Assembly (NCBI RefSeq): GCF_002236805.1
Contig: NZ_NIQA01000005.1
Span: 1-64,000 of the forward strand
DNA from: Pusillimonas sp. T2
Lineage (GTDB): Bacteria; Pseudomonadota; Gammaproteobacteria; Burkholderiales; Burkholderiaceae_B
Direction of reading: 5' to 3'
DNA: 64,000 nt
Made by a program: the position numbers and the translations under genes. Below the pieces are notes generated by a model. That model worked only from the letters and a program-made list of their open reading frames with translations. It made no database searches and had not been told where the DNA came from. The first letter of the stretch is position 1. Each line of letters starts with the position of its first letter. Below, one piece after another: positions 16,997 through 25,037 of the stretch.

Positions 16997-17979
16997 CTCG
17001 TGCAGTCGAAATATGGTTTTTGAATCGAACGCTACGTTCTTACACGTTATTGCTCCTGGTCATTCTGGTATTTACGTTTTTGGCTCCAGGCTTCGATTTT
17101 TTAAGCGCACGAACACTTTCGAGTGTTTTTCAGTACTTCGCCACAATTGGTTTGGTTGCGTTAGCGTTAGGTCTAACAATGATTGTCCGCGAGTTCGATA
17201 TTTCGGTCGCAGGCATGATGTCTTTGGGCGGCTGTATCGCTGTGTTGTTTGGCAACGAGTCAGCGCTAGTGGGTTTGGCTCTCGCCGTATTCGTTGGTTG
17301 CGCGGGGGGGGTGTTGCAAAGCTATTTGATGATCAAGTTTAACCTGAGTTCGGTAGCCGTCACCCTTGGAGGGCTACTGACTTGGTTGGGGTTGGCTTAT
17401 GTCATCACGGGAAATCAAACGATTCCGTTTAATCAAATGGATGTTGCTATTGCGATCAACACCACGTGGTTTTTGGGTTTGTCGCCGCGTGCTTTGGTTG
17501 TTATAGCGCTGTTTGTCGTCGCTGCCCTATTTGTGGGCTTAACCCGAGTAGGTCGTGACATGGTGGCTATTGGTAGCCATCGGAACGCGAGTGTCGTTGC
17601 CGGTATTAACCCTAACAGAATTTTATTGGGCGTATTTTCGGTGTCTGGCGCCTTAGCTTCTTTGGCTGGCGCTATGTTGAGTTTCGGTTTGTCGTCGGCC
17701 TCACCATCTGGGGGCGTTACGGATGTCTTAGTCCCCGCAGTTGCCGCTGTTATTTTGGGGGGTGTGTCGTTATCTGGTGGGGTTGGCCGACCTATGGGGA
17801 TTGCCGCGGGTATGTTGATTCTATGTGTGACTCGCACAGGGTTAACTTCGTTGGGTGTGGATCCGTACGTTCATGATGTGGTAACCGGTCTCATATTGTT
17901 GGTTGTGGCTATTACCGACGGTGCGCATTTGCGGATGCGTTTGCATCAAGGCATTCGTGTTGTTCGAAATGGGCCGTAA
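16993..17979 (+). CDS. ribose-type ABC transporter permease 2
   Basis: This second RbsC-like membrane permease has 328 residues. Characteristic parts are FDISVAGMMSLGGCIAVLFG in the N-terminal half and VLVPAVAAVILGGVSLSGGVGRPMG in the C-terminal half. It overlaps permease 1 by four bases and is followed after 31 bases by the amidohydrolase gene, with no terminator between. It differs clearly from permease 1, so the channel is probably a heterodimer. This stretch is among the most AT-rich coding DNA in the window. Confidence 0.92.
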   Translation: MTRAVEIWFLNRTLRSYTLLLLVILVFTFLAPGFDFLSARTLSSVFQYFATIGLVALALGLTMIVREFDISVAGMMSLGGCIAVLFGNESALVGLALAVFVGCAGGVLQSYLMIKFNLSSVAVTLGGLLTWLGLAYVITGNQTIPFNQMDVAIAINTTWFLGLSPRALVVIALFVVAALFVGLTRVGRDMVAIGSHRNASVVAGINPNRILLGVFSVSGALASLAGAMLSFGLSSASPSGGVTDVLVPAVAAVILGGVSLSGGVGRPMGIAAGMLILCVTRTGLTSLGVDPYVHDVVTGLILLVVAITDGAHLRMRLHQGIRVVRNGP

Positions 17980-18010
17980 GCGACTTATTTGGTTTTAACT
18001 GGAGGGTGAC

Positions 18011-18664
18011 ATGCAAGAGCAGGAAAATTCCGATGAAGCGTTTTTCACGGCGAGGGGATTTGGACAGATCATGGGGTTCGGGAAGCGACCTGCTTTGATC
18101 GTTGTTGACGTCATTAATGGGTTTACCAACCCTGATATGCCGTTGGGTGCGGATCTTGACGCCGAGGTCGTCGTTATTAATCGGCTAATCGATGAATGCA
18201 GAAAAGTAAATGTGCCCATTTTCTTTACTGTTGTAGCCTACGATGATGCCAGCTTGAAAGATGGCGGAGTCTGGGTATTGAAGCAAGCGGGTTCAGCAAC
18301 TTTGCGGGCAGGTACGCCTGCCGTCGAGCTCGACAAGCGTCTGCACTATCAGAAGGGCGACTCTATCGTTACCAAAAAGTATGCCTCAAGTTTTTTTGGA
18401 ACAGACCTATTGTCGCGTTTGGTGGCGCATGAGCGCGACACTCTAATTATTACGGGTTGCACGACAAGCGGGTGTGTGCGAGCTACCGCCATTGATGCGG
18501 TCCAGAATGGCTTGAGACCGATGGTAGTTCGTGAAGGCGTGAATGATCGGTCCAAAGCAGCACACGATCAAAGCTTGTTTGACTTGCATGCCAAATATTG
18601 CGACGTTGTGGGGCTCGCCGAGGTGATGGGCTATTTGAGTCGCTTGTCTGAAGAGGTGCTGTAA
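18011..18664 (+). CDS. isochorismatase-family amidohydrolase (carbamoylsarcosine amidase/maleamate amidase type)
   Basis: This 217-residue cysteine hydrolase of the isochorismatase-like fold has the catalytic triad visible: Asp33 in IVVDVINGF, Lys122 in TKKYASSFFGT, and nucleophile Cys155 in TGCTTSGCVRATA, with the usual cis-peptide region before it. Relatives hydrolyse N-carbamoylsarcosine, maleamate (NicF), or ureidoacrylate (RutB), releasing ammonia from a linear amide or carbamoyl group. It sits between the ABC permeases and a PuuE-like hydrolase gene. A GGAGGG ribosome site precedes the ATG at 18011. A half-amidase role, completing ring-opened imide or ureide hydrolysis, fits the neighbours but is an inference. 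Confidence 0.85.
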   Translation: MQEQENSDEAFFTARGFGQIMGFGKRPALIVVDVINGFTNPDMPLGADLDAEVVVINRLIDECRKVNVPIFFTVVAYDDASLKDGGVWVLKQAGSATLRAGTPAVELDKRLHYQKGDSIVTKKYASSFFGTDLLSRLVAHERDTLIITGCTTSGCVRATAIDAVQNGLRPMVVREGVNDRSKAAHDQSLFDLHAKYCDVVGLAEVMGYLSRLSEEVL

Positions 18665-18709
18665 GTAATTGAATTGCGCGGTACAACTAGAGAAAATGGA
18701 GCAACGAGA

Positions 18710-19579
18710 ATGCAAAATCATGATCGCTTTGAGTTTTCCCCGATTGTCAGTCGTCCAAAGTTAAAATTGCCGGATGGAAATCGGGTAGCTGTTTGGGTTA
18801 TTCCCAACGTAGAGCATTTCTTATTTGATCGGCCGTCAACATCGATTACCGGTGTCACTGCAGGTTTGGCACCGGATATTCTTAATTATGCATGGCGCGA
18901 TTACGGACCACGTGTGGGATTTTGGCGCATGCTTGAGGTTATGGAAAAACATGGTGTCAAAGGGACGGTAGCGCTGAACTCCGATGTTTGTGAGCTTTAC
19001 CCCCAGTTGATTGAGGCGGGTAATGCGTGTGGTTGGGAATGGATGGGGCACGGCAAGAACAACTCACAGTTTATTGCTCACCTTGAAATCGATGAAGAGC
19101 GCGCACTAATTAATGATATTGTTCGAACCATTCAAAGTGCGACTGGAACGAAACCGCGAGGTTGGTTAAGTCCGGCGCTTACGGAAACTTACAATACGCC
19201 CGATATTCTTGCTGAGGCAGGAATTGAGTACAACGCAAATTGGGTTAACGACGAACAACCTTACCCCATGAGTGTGAAAAAAGGATCGTTATATTCATTG
19301 CCTTACGCAATTGAAATGAATGACATTCCGGCATTTCTCGATCTTAAGCAGAGCCCTGAACAATTCGCCAAACAAATTTGCGATACCTACGATGTCATGT
19401 ACGAGGATGCAAAAGATAGTGCGCGCGTCATGGCGATATCTGTTCACCCGTTTCTTATAGGCCGCCCACATCGTAGTAAATATTTTGATCTGGCTTTAAA
19501 GCATATCCGCAATAAAGGCGGAGCCTGGTTTGCAACCGGTTCTGAGATCCTTGATTGGTACAAGGGACAGGTAGGTTAA
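18710..19579 (+). CDS. polysaccharide-deacetylase-fold hydrolase (PuuE allantoinase/cyclic imide hydrolase type)
   Basis: This 289-residue protein belongs to the deacetylase-fold group that contains the allantoinase PuuE and bacterial cyclic imide hydrolase rather than sugar deacetylases. There is no TFDDG metal motif. PuuE-type motifs are present: EWMGHG (110-115), GWLSPALTET (151-160), WVNDEQPY (178-185), and SVHPFLIGRPHR (245-256). Such enzymes open a cyclic amide or imide ring. The ATG at 18710 follows a GGAG site and is preferred over an upstream TTG. The gene closes the ABC-amidase operon, so it probably performs the first, ring-opening step before the amidase. Substrate candidates are allantoin-like ureides, hydantoins or imides including phthalimide. 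Confidence 0.83.
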   Translation: MQNHDRFEFSPIVSRPKLKLPDGNRVAVWVIPNVEHFLFDRPSTSITGVTAGLAPDILNYAWRDYGPRVGFWRMLEVMEKHGVKGTVALNSDVCELYPQLIEAGNACGWEWMGHGKNNSQFIAHLEIDEERALINDIVRTIQSATGTKPRGWLSPALTETYNTPDILAEAGIEYNANWVNDEQPYPMSVKKGSLYSLPYAIEMNDIPAFLDLKQSPEQFAKQICDTYDVMYEDAKDSARVMAISVHPFLIGRPHRSKYFDLALKHIRNKGGAWFATGSEILDWYKGQVG

Positions 19580-19623
19580 TAAGTCGTTTAGTCGCGCATG
19601 ATGCACATGCCGATGTTGGCTAA

Positions 19624-20604
19624 CTAGTTGGCTCGGAAAAAGTCGTATAGGCTTTCATCTGAGCTAATTTTTTTAGCATAGCCCAGTTGTTTTTTAACAA
19701 TTTGGTCTATTAATGTCAGCAGATAAGGAACCAGGTCGGGCATTTCCTCGGCGATGGTCGTACCCATTTTGGCCGGGCACATGATGTGCATGGTATGTTT
19801 CAGTAATGGTTCGTTGATCAGGCGAACAGCTAAGGTACCACTTTCAACCTCGCGACAAATTGCCCCATAGGGCAAAATGCTGGCCGCAGCGCCACGCGCT
19901 ACGATATCGCGGATACCGGCAATTGACTGCATTTCATAGTCAACCTTGAAGGGAATGCCGCGTTCGCTAGTAACGAATTCTAGGCATCTACGACCAACGT
20001 CGCGCTTGCCTCCGTGGGCAATGGGGTATTGCAACGCCTCCTCCAAGCTAACAGCATTCTTGGTTGGGGCAAGATCTGTGCGTGTCACTAGTAAAGGCAC
20101 TTCCTGCAAGACGGCTATCGATCGAAGGCCAGGACGTTCTACAGGTGCATATGAGAATGCTAAAAGAATTTCTTTGTTTTCTAGAGCGTCCACGAGTATG
20201 AAGCTGGGGTCTTCTCGCAAGGTTAAAGACGTATTTTCAAGCTTGGATTGGGAGGTTATGAGAGCCTCCGCGCCAACCAACGTCATGAGGCTCGGAGTTA
20301 GCCCCAAAGAAATAGTGTGTTGGCTGGAGCGTCCGATATTTGATATATCGGTACGCATTTGGTCGATAAAGCTAAATAAAAATTGTGCTCGGCTGAGCAG
20401 AAGCTCTCCCGCTTCAGTCGGTTCGACGCCGCGCGAGTGTCGATTCAGAAGCGGGACGCCGAACGATTCTTCCAGTTGGCGAATATTTAGGCTAAGGGCA
20501 GGTTGGGCTATGAACAGTAGCTCGGCTGCTCGCGTTATGCTGCCTGTCTCAATTACTTTAACGAAGTTGCGCAGTTGGCGAATGTTAAGGTCAACATCTC
20601 TCAT
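19624..20604 (-). CDS. LysR-family transcriptional regulator
   Basis: This 326-residue LysR regulator has a helix-turn-helix at residues ~6-65 (LNIRQLRNFVKVIETGSITRAAELLFIAQPALSLNIRQLEESFG). The C-terminal effector domain contains the LPYGAICREV region. The head IRQLRNFVKVIETGSITRAAE resembles Nac/Cbl-like and CbbR-like members. The ATG at 20604 (MRDVDLNIRQL) is chosen; an in-frame ATG at 20631 would add nine residues. No strong ribosome site marks either. It is convergent with the imide/ureide operon, which it may control, since no other regulator lies close to that operon's end. It is the last gene of the AT-rich part of the window. Confidence 0.85.
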   Translation of the reverse strand: MRDVDLNIRQLRNFVKVIETGSITRAAELLFIAQPALSLNIRQLEESFGVPLLNRHSRGVEPTEAGELLLSRAQFLFSFIDQMRTDISNIGRSSQHTISLGLTPSLMTLVGAEALITSQSKLENTSLTLREDPSFILVDALENKEILLAFSYAPVERPGLRSIAVLQEVPLLVTRTDLAPTKNAVSLEEALQYPIAHGGKRDVGRRCLEFVTSERGIPFKVDYEMQSIAGIRDIVARGAAASILPYGAICREVESGTLAVRLINEPLLKHTMHIMCPAKMGTTIAEEMPDLVPYLLTLIDQIVKKQLGYAKKISSDESLYDFFRAN

Positions 20605-21233
20605 GATTTGGGGCCCGATTTGCAAGATCACGCTTCAGTTTGGGCATAGGTGTAAACGTCGGGCACACATCTTCTAATAAAGCTTTTACGGGAGCGGGTT
20701 GCCGCTGTTGAGTCATCGGTACCGTGATGTTTGAGTCTAAACATTTCGCCAAGGCCGCGTCTAGTTAGCTATAAGAAATGACTTGATAGAACTCTTCATC
20801 TGCAAGTTCTCTTATTCAGGAGTAGGTGGCTTAGGCCCATTGAGCCCCTCTGAGGCTTGGGAATAATGCCCTCAAAAAAGACTGAGTAGAAGGACGGCTT
20901 ACAAGGATTTAAGACTGCCGGCCGTGCCAGTGATGAAGGCGTCGATTAGGGCCTTGCTCGTTTGCGGATGTTGTTGGAACGATCTGTAGCGTCACTCATA
21001 CCTGTGTGAGCGCCTAAAGGTTCCGGACTAACTTTCGCTGGCTTGAACATATCATATTGAGACGATAGGTGTAAGCCCTGAAAGCGGCTAACCGCGAGAT
21101 AATGGGTGACACAGGTAAACAACGCGCTTAGCCGCCAGAGTCGTTGTGTAAGAATAATGCCTGGCGTGCCACCGGATGCGACTGGTTAAGTGAAAAATCA
21201 GTCTTAGGTTGCCGCATCCAGAAGGGTATCTTC
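20605..21233. other. gene-poor junction between AT-rich and GC-rich segments
   Basis: About 630 bases hold no convincing gene on either strand. On the minus strand a short open stretch ends at a stop near 20919, and another frame begins with an ATG at 20999, but both are quickly interrupted, as in decayed coding sequence. Base composition rises sharply just beyond, where the alcohol dehydrogenase gene ends. No tRNA, direct repeat or insertion-sequence end was recognised by eye. It is the best candidate boundary of an acquired segment. Confidence 0.4.
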
Positions 21234-22337
21234 CTACCCCATCCGCACCACTGGTTTGATGGTGATGCCTTTGTCCATATCTTCCATGGCCTGGTTAATG
21301 TTGGCCAGGTCATAGAACTTAAGCAGCCGGTCGAACGGGAAGCGGCCTTGGCGGTAGAGCTCGATCATTTGCGGGATGAAAATGTCGGGGACGCTGTCGC
21401 CCTGGTGTATGCCGCGCACGGTGCGGCCGCCCAGTACCATTTGCAAAATATTGACTTGGGCGTCGGCGCCCTTGGCGGTGTTGATCAGGCCGCATACGCC
21501 GCGCGGGGCCAAATGGTTGACGGCGTTCTTGATCAGGGGCAGGCTGCCTGTGGTGTCTACTACGTAGTTCAGGCCTTCGGGGGCCAAGCTGCGAATGACA
21601 TCAAAGGTTTCTTCTTTTGCACCGTTGATGGTGTGTGTCGCTCCTAGCTCCATCGCCAAGCCCAGACGCGAGTCCTGGGTGTCGACGGCAATAATGGTGG
21701 CGGCGCCGCACAGGCGTGCGGCCATGACGGCGGCCAGCCCGACCGATCCGGTGCCCAAAATGGCAATACGGCTGCCAGCCGCTACTTTTAATGAATTGAT
21801 GACTGCACCGGCGCCCGTCTGGATGCCGCAGCCCAGCGGGCCCAGCAGCTCCAGGTCGACGGTTTTGTCGACGGGGACCACGGTGCGCTCGGTGCACAGG
21901 CTGTAGGTGCCAAACGAAGACTGGCCGAAGAAATGGCTGTGAACAGGTTCGCTGCCGGCTTTCAAGGCGGTAGAGCCGTCGATGCGCTTGCCCGAAAACG
22001 CATGTCGCCCCAAATGCTGGCAGTAGACTGAGTCGCCCTTGCGGCAGCTTTGGCAAGTGCCGCACGAGTCAAACGAAATGACGACGTGGTCGCCCGGCTT
22101 GACCTTTTGTACCGATCGACCCACGCGCTCGACAATGCCTGCACCTTCGTGGCCCAGTACGATGGGCTTGGGTACAAAAACGTCGGAATTACGCATGTTG
22201 ACGTCGGTGTGGCAGATACCCGTTGCAACGACGCGAACCAGGACTTCGTTATCACGGGGGTCTTCAAGCGTGAGGGTTTCGATGGAAAATGGTTCGCCGG
22301 ACTTGCGGCTGACTGCTGCGGTAATTTCTGTCGTCAT
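21234..22337 (-). CDS. zinc-dependent alcohol dehydrogenase, aryl-alcohol dehydrogenase (XylB-like) type
   Basis: This 367-residue medium-chain dehydrogenase has catalytic zinc ligands Cys42 (GICHTD) and His63-Glu64 (GHEGAG). Four structural-zinc cysteines lie at 92, 95, 98 and 106. The NAD-binding GTGSVGLAAV is around residue 195, followed by IAVD, which favours NAD+. The overall pattern resembles benzyl/aryl-alcohol dehydrogenases, oxidising an aromatic primary alcohol to the aldehyde. It is last in the minus-strand set ALDH, VanA-type oxygenase, ADH (46 bases after the oxygenase gene). The trio could convert alcohol to aldehyde to acid and then O-demethylate it, for example in a vanillyl series (inference). 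Confidence 0.87.
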   Translation of the reverse strand: MTTEITAAVSRKSGEPFSIETLTLEDPRDNEVLVRVVATGICHTDVNMRNSDVFVPKPIVLGHEGAGIVERVGRSVQKVKPGDHVVISFDSCGTCQSCRKGDSVYCQHLGRHAFSGKRIDGSTALKAGSEPVHSHFFGQSSFGTYSLCTERTVVPVDKTVDLELLGPLGCGIQTGAGAVINSLKVAAGSRIAILGTGSVGLAAVMAARLCGAATIIAVDTQDSRLGLAMELGATHTINGAKEETFDVIRSLAPEGLNYVVDTTGSLPLIKNAVNHLAPRGVCGLINTAKGADAQVNILQMVLGGRTVRGIHQGDSVPDIFIPQMIELYRQGRFPFDRLLKFYDLANINQAMEDMDKGITIKPVVRMG

Positions 22338-22383
22338 GTCTTGTGTGAGTTAATGCTGGGCGGCGGGAAATGGCTGCCGTTTG

Positions 22384-23421
22384 TTAGTTGACGCTGGCTT
22401 CGACGGGCTGGGCCTGCGTTGCATCGGCTTGGGCCAGACGCTGAACGATACGGCGTGCCGAAATGGCGCCGCTGTCGGCCCGGATACTGATGTCTGGGTT
22501 GGCGCGTGTGTCGGTTTCGATAAGTTGCTGTTGGGCTTCCAGGACCTCAACGTCTTCCAGAAACGTTTTCAGAATCTGATCGTTGATCATCTGGGTGAGA
22601 TTGTCGTCATCTAGTGCAAAACAGCGGGTGATCGTCCAGAAGTACAGACTGCTGCGCTCGTCGATAGGGGTAATCGAATTGATCGAAAACCAGCGCATGC
22701 CTTGTTCAAGGTCGTCGACACCGGCGGGGTAGCCGCGGGCGTCAATTGAAACGTTGGCCGGCATCTGAAAGCGGATGACCTGCCAGCGGTCGATGTTGCC
22801 GGTGAAGCCGCGCACTTTCTTGAACAGCGGCGGTGGCGGCGTGTTGCGCATGATGCGCTGCACATGCACTTCGTCGCCTTCAACGCGGTATTCCATAGGG
22901 GTTTCGACAATAGCCGAGTTGCCAATGGTTTTGCCGTGCACATAGGTTTCGTGGGTCAGGTCGAGCAGGTTGTCTGTGAGTAACTGATAGTTGGCATTGA
23001 CTTTCAGGCAACCGCCGGTGGCCAGCCAGCCGGGCATGTCGTTGTACTGGAACTCGGGCAGCAGTGATTCGTCGGCCTTGTCGGGGTCGCCCATCCATAC
23101 CCAGATCCATTTCCATTTTTCAATGACCGGGTAACGGCGCACCTGCATGGCTGGCGGGATTTTGTCCTGACCAGGAATGTGCGTGCATTTGCCGGAGCAA
23201 TCGAACGTGATGCCGTGGTAGCCGCATTGAACGGCGTCGCCCACCAAGTTGCCTTTGGACAGAGACGCACGACGGTGCGCGCAGCGGTCTTCAAGGACGG
23301 CGACTTCGCCGGCTTCGGTGCGAAACAGAACCAGGGGTTCGCCGGTGATCCAGCGCTGGGTCAGGTGGCGACCGATTTCATTGCCCCATGCTGCAACATA
23401 CCAGGCATTCTTGATAAACAT
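22384..23421 (-). CDS. Rieske oxygenase, vanillate O-demethylase oxygenase (VanA) type
   Basis: This 345-residue oxygenase belongs to the VanA-type Rieske non-haem iron class. The Rieske ligands are Cys47-x-His49 and Cys66-x2-His69. The mononuclear iron site is in NLLDLTHETYVH (Asp154, His157, His162). The family demethylates methoxylated aromatic acids, using electrons from a VanB-type reductase. No VanB gene is found in this window. It lies between an aldehyde dehydrogenase and an aryl-alcohol dehydrogenase on the same strand, consistent with upper steps for vanillin-like compounds. VanA paralogues also oxidise other aromatic acids, so vanillate is only the leading guess. Confidence 0.82.
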   Translation of the reverse strand: MFIKNAWYVAAWGNEIGRHLTQRWITGEPLVLFRTEAGEVAVLEDRCAHRRASLSKGNLVGDAVQCGYHGITFDCSGKCTHIPGQDKIPPAMQVRRYPVIEKWKWIWVWMGDPDKADESLLPEFQYNDMPGWLATGGCLKVNANYQLLTDNLLDLTHETYVHGKTIGNSAIVETPMEYRVEGDEVHVQRIMRNTPPPPLFKKVRGFTGNIDRWQVIRFQMPANVSIDARGYPAGVDDLEQGMRWFSINSITPIDERSSLYFWTITRCFALDDDNLTQMINDQILKTFLEDVEVLEAQQQLIETDTRANPDISIRADSGAISARRIVQRLAQADATQAQPVEASVN

Positions 23422-23496
23422 TGTTGTCTCCTGCGGTGTTTCTTAACCGGCGCGCGCAGTCTTGGGCTGCTTTGGCGCCGGTGTCATGTGTGTTGC

Positions 23497-24942
23497 TTAT
23501 TTGGTTTCGAGGTAGAAGTGCTTGGTCTTCATGAAGTCGTACATGCCTTCCCAACCGTGCAGTTTGCCGTAACCACTGTCGCCGTAGCCGCCGGTTTCGA
23601 CTTCGGCAAACAGCCGGTTGTGGCTATTGCACCAGACGTTGCCAAAGTTCAGGCGTGATGCCATGCGGCGCGCCAGCAGGGCGTTTTCCGTCCAGACGCT
23701 GGACGCCAGGCTGTAGCGCGTGGCATTGGCCCGCGAAACAGCTTCGTCTTCTGACGTAAAGCGTTCGAGCACGAGAATGGGGCCGAAGAGTTCATCTTGA
23801 ATAAACGGCGAGTTCAGATCGTCGACTTCGATCAGGCTGGGTCGGATGAACGCCCCTTTGGCCAGATCGCCGCCCGGAATCTCGCCTTTCAGGACGACTC
23901 TTGCTTCGCGCTCGGCTTTGGCGACCAGGTCGGCAATGCGATCGCGGTTGCGAATGTCGATCAGGCAGCCCATTTGCGCTTCGGGGTCAGTGCCCGGGCC
24001 GACTTTAAGGTTCTTCAGGGCCTGGGTCAGGCGGGCGCGGAACTCGTCGTAGATGCTGTCGTGGACCAGAACACGCGCAATGGCGGTACATTGCTGGCCG
24101 GCCATGACCATGCCGCCGGCCACAATGCCCGCGACGGTTTTGTCCATGTTGCAGTCGGGGAAAACAATGGCAGGTGCTTTGCCGCCCAGTTCGAGGGACA
24201 GGCGCTTGAGCGTGCCGGCGGTGGCTGCGGCAATCAGCTTGCCCACATGTGAAGACCCGGTGAAACTGATGACGTCGACATCGATGGTGTCGCACAGATA
24301 GCGAGATACGTCGGTTCCCGATTCAATGACCGAGTTGATAATGCCTTTAGGCATGCGCTCGTCGTTGACGACACATTCGAGCGCCAGGTTATTGGCGATG
24401 CAAGTTTGGAATGCGGGCTTGATGACGACTGAGCAGCCTGCCGCCAGGGCGGGTGCCAGTGAGCGGATCAGCAACGTGATGGGCGCGTTCCAGGGCAAAA
24501 TAATGGCAGCGACACCTGCGGCTTCGCGGTCTAGCGTAGAAAAACAGCCGGGCTCAATTTCAAGGATACGACCAAATTGGTTGCGTGCCAGACCGGCGTA
24601 GTACTTCAGCTCAGAAACGCCAGCCATGATTTCACCGATGGCTTCACGGCGTAATTTGCCGTTAACTTTAACGATCCAGTCGGCAATTTCGTCTTTACGG
24701 GCTTCGAGGTTGGTCGCAAAGGTCAGTAAGACCTCGGCCCGAACCCGGGGGCTTTGCTTCCAGTTTGTGTCGTTGAATGCGCGTCGAGCGGCAGCAACGG
24801 CGGCCTGCGCTTCGGCAGTGGTTCCGTCGCAGAAGTCCATCACATGTTCAGACGTGGCGGGATTAAGAATGGGACCGGTGGTGGCAGTGCCTGAAACGGC
24901 GGTGACCCATTGGCCGTCGATGTAATGGTGTGCAAGTGTCAT
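23497..24942 (-). CDS. NAD(P)-dependent aldehyde dehydrogenase
   Basis: This 481-residue enzyme of the ALDH superfamily has oxyanion Asn152 (LPWNAP), general base Glu251 (LELGGK), and nucleophile Cys285 (GQQCTA), with the DELFGPILVLERF segment near residue 390. It is the first gene of the minus-strand set ending in the alcohol dehydrogenase, 75 bases before the VanA-type gene. It is divergent from a LysR regulator. A role in oxidising an aromatic aldehyde such as a benzaldehyde or vanillin derivative fits the neighbours. It is not closely similar to the aldehyde dehydrogenase at 360 beyond the family core. Confidence 0.88.
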   Translation of the reverse strand: MTLAHHYIDGQWVTAVSGTATTGPILNPATSEHVMDFCDGTTAEAQAAVAAARRAFNDTNWKQSPRVRAEVLLTFATNLEARKDEIADWIVKVNGKLRREAIGEIMAGVSELKYYAGLARNQFGRILEIEPGCFSTLDREAAGVAAIILPWNAPITLLIRSLAPALAAGCSVVIKPAFQTCIANNLALECVVNDERMPKGIINSVIESGTDVSRYLCDTIDVDVISFTGSSHVGKLIAAATAGTLKRLSLELGGKAPAIVFPDCNMDKTVAGIVAGGMVMAGQQCTAIARVLVHDSIYDEFRARLTQALKNLKVGPGTDPEAQMGCLIDIRNRDRIADLVAKAEREARVVLKGEIPGGDLAKGAFIRPSLIEVDDLNSPFIQDELFGPILVLERFTSEDEAVSRANATRYSLASSVWTENALLARRMASRLNFGNVWCNSHNRLFAEVETGGYGDSGYGKLHGWEGMYDFMKTKHFYLETK

Positions 24943-24960
24943 GATGAGTTTGTCTCCGGG

Positions 24961-24979
24961 CTAATACTAAGGTTATTAG
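24961..24979. promoter_or_regulatory. inverted repeat in divergent gap, candidate LysR box
   Basis: CTAATA (24961-24966) and TATTAG (24974-24979) form an inverted repeat around a seven-base spacer, 18 bases from the aldehyde dehydrogenase start and about 60 bases from the divergent LysR start. The rest of the gap is very AT-rich. This is the usual place for a LysR site controlling both genes. Confidence 0.5.
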
Positions 24980-25037
24980 AAAGGACTCGGGGGTATCATG
25001 GAAATTTGAATATAAAATGAATTAATAATAATAGTTT

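Noticed and set aside
18710-19579. Chitin or peptidoglycan deacetylase
   Set aside because: It lacks the TFDDG metal motif and a signal peptide and carries PuuE-type motifs instead.
19946-20677. 243-codon plus-strand frame antisense to a LysR gene
   Set aside because: Ser/Arg-rich shadow; the LysR helix-turn-helix on the other strand is clear.
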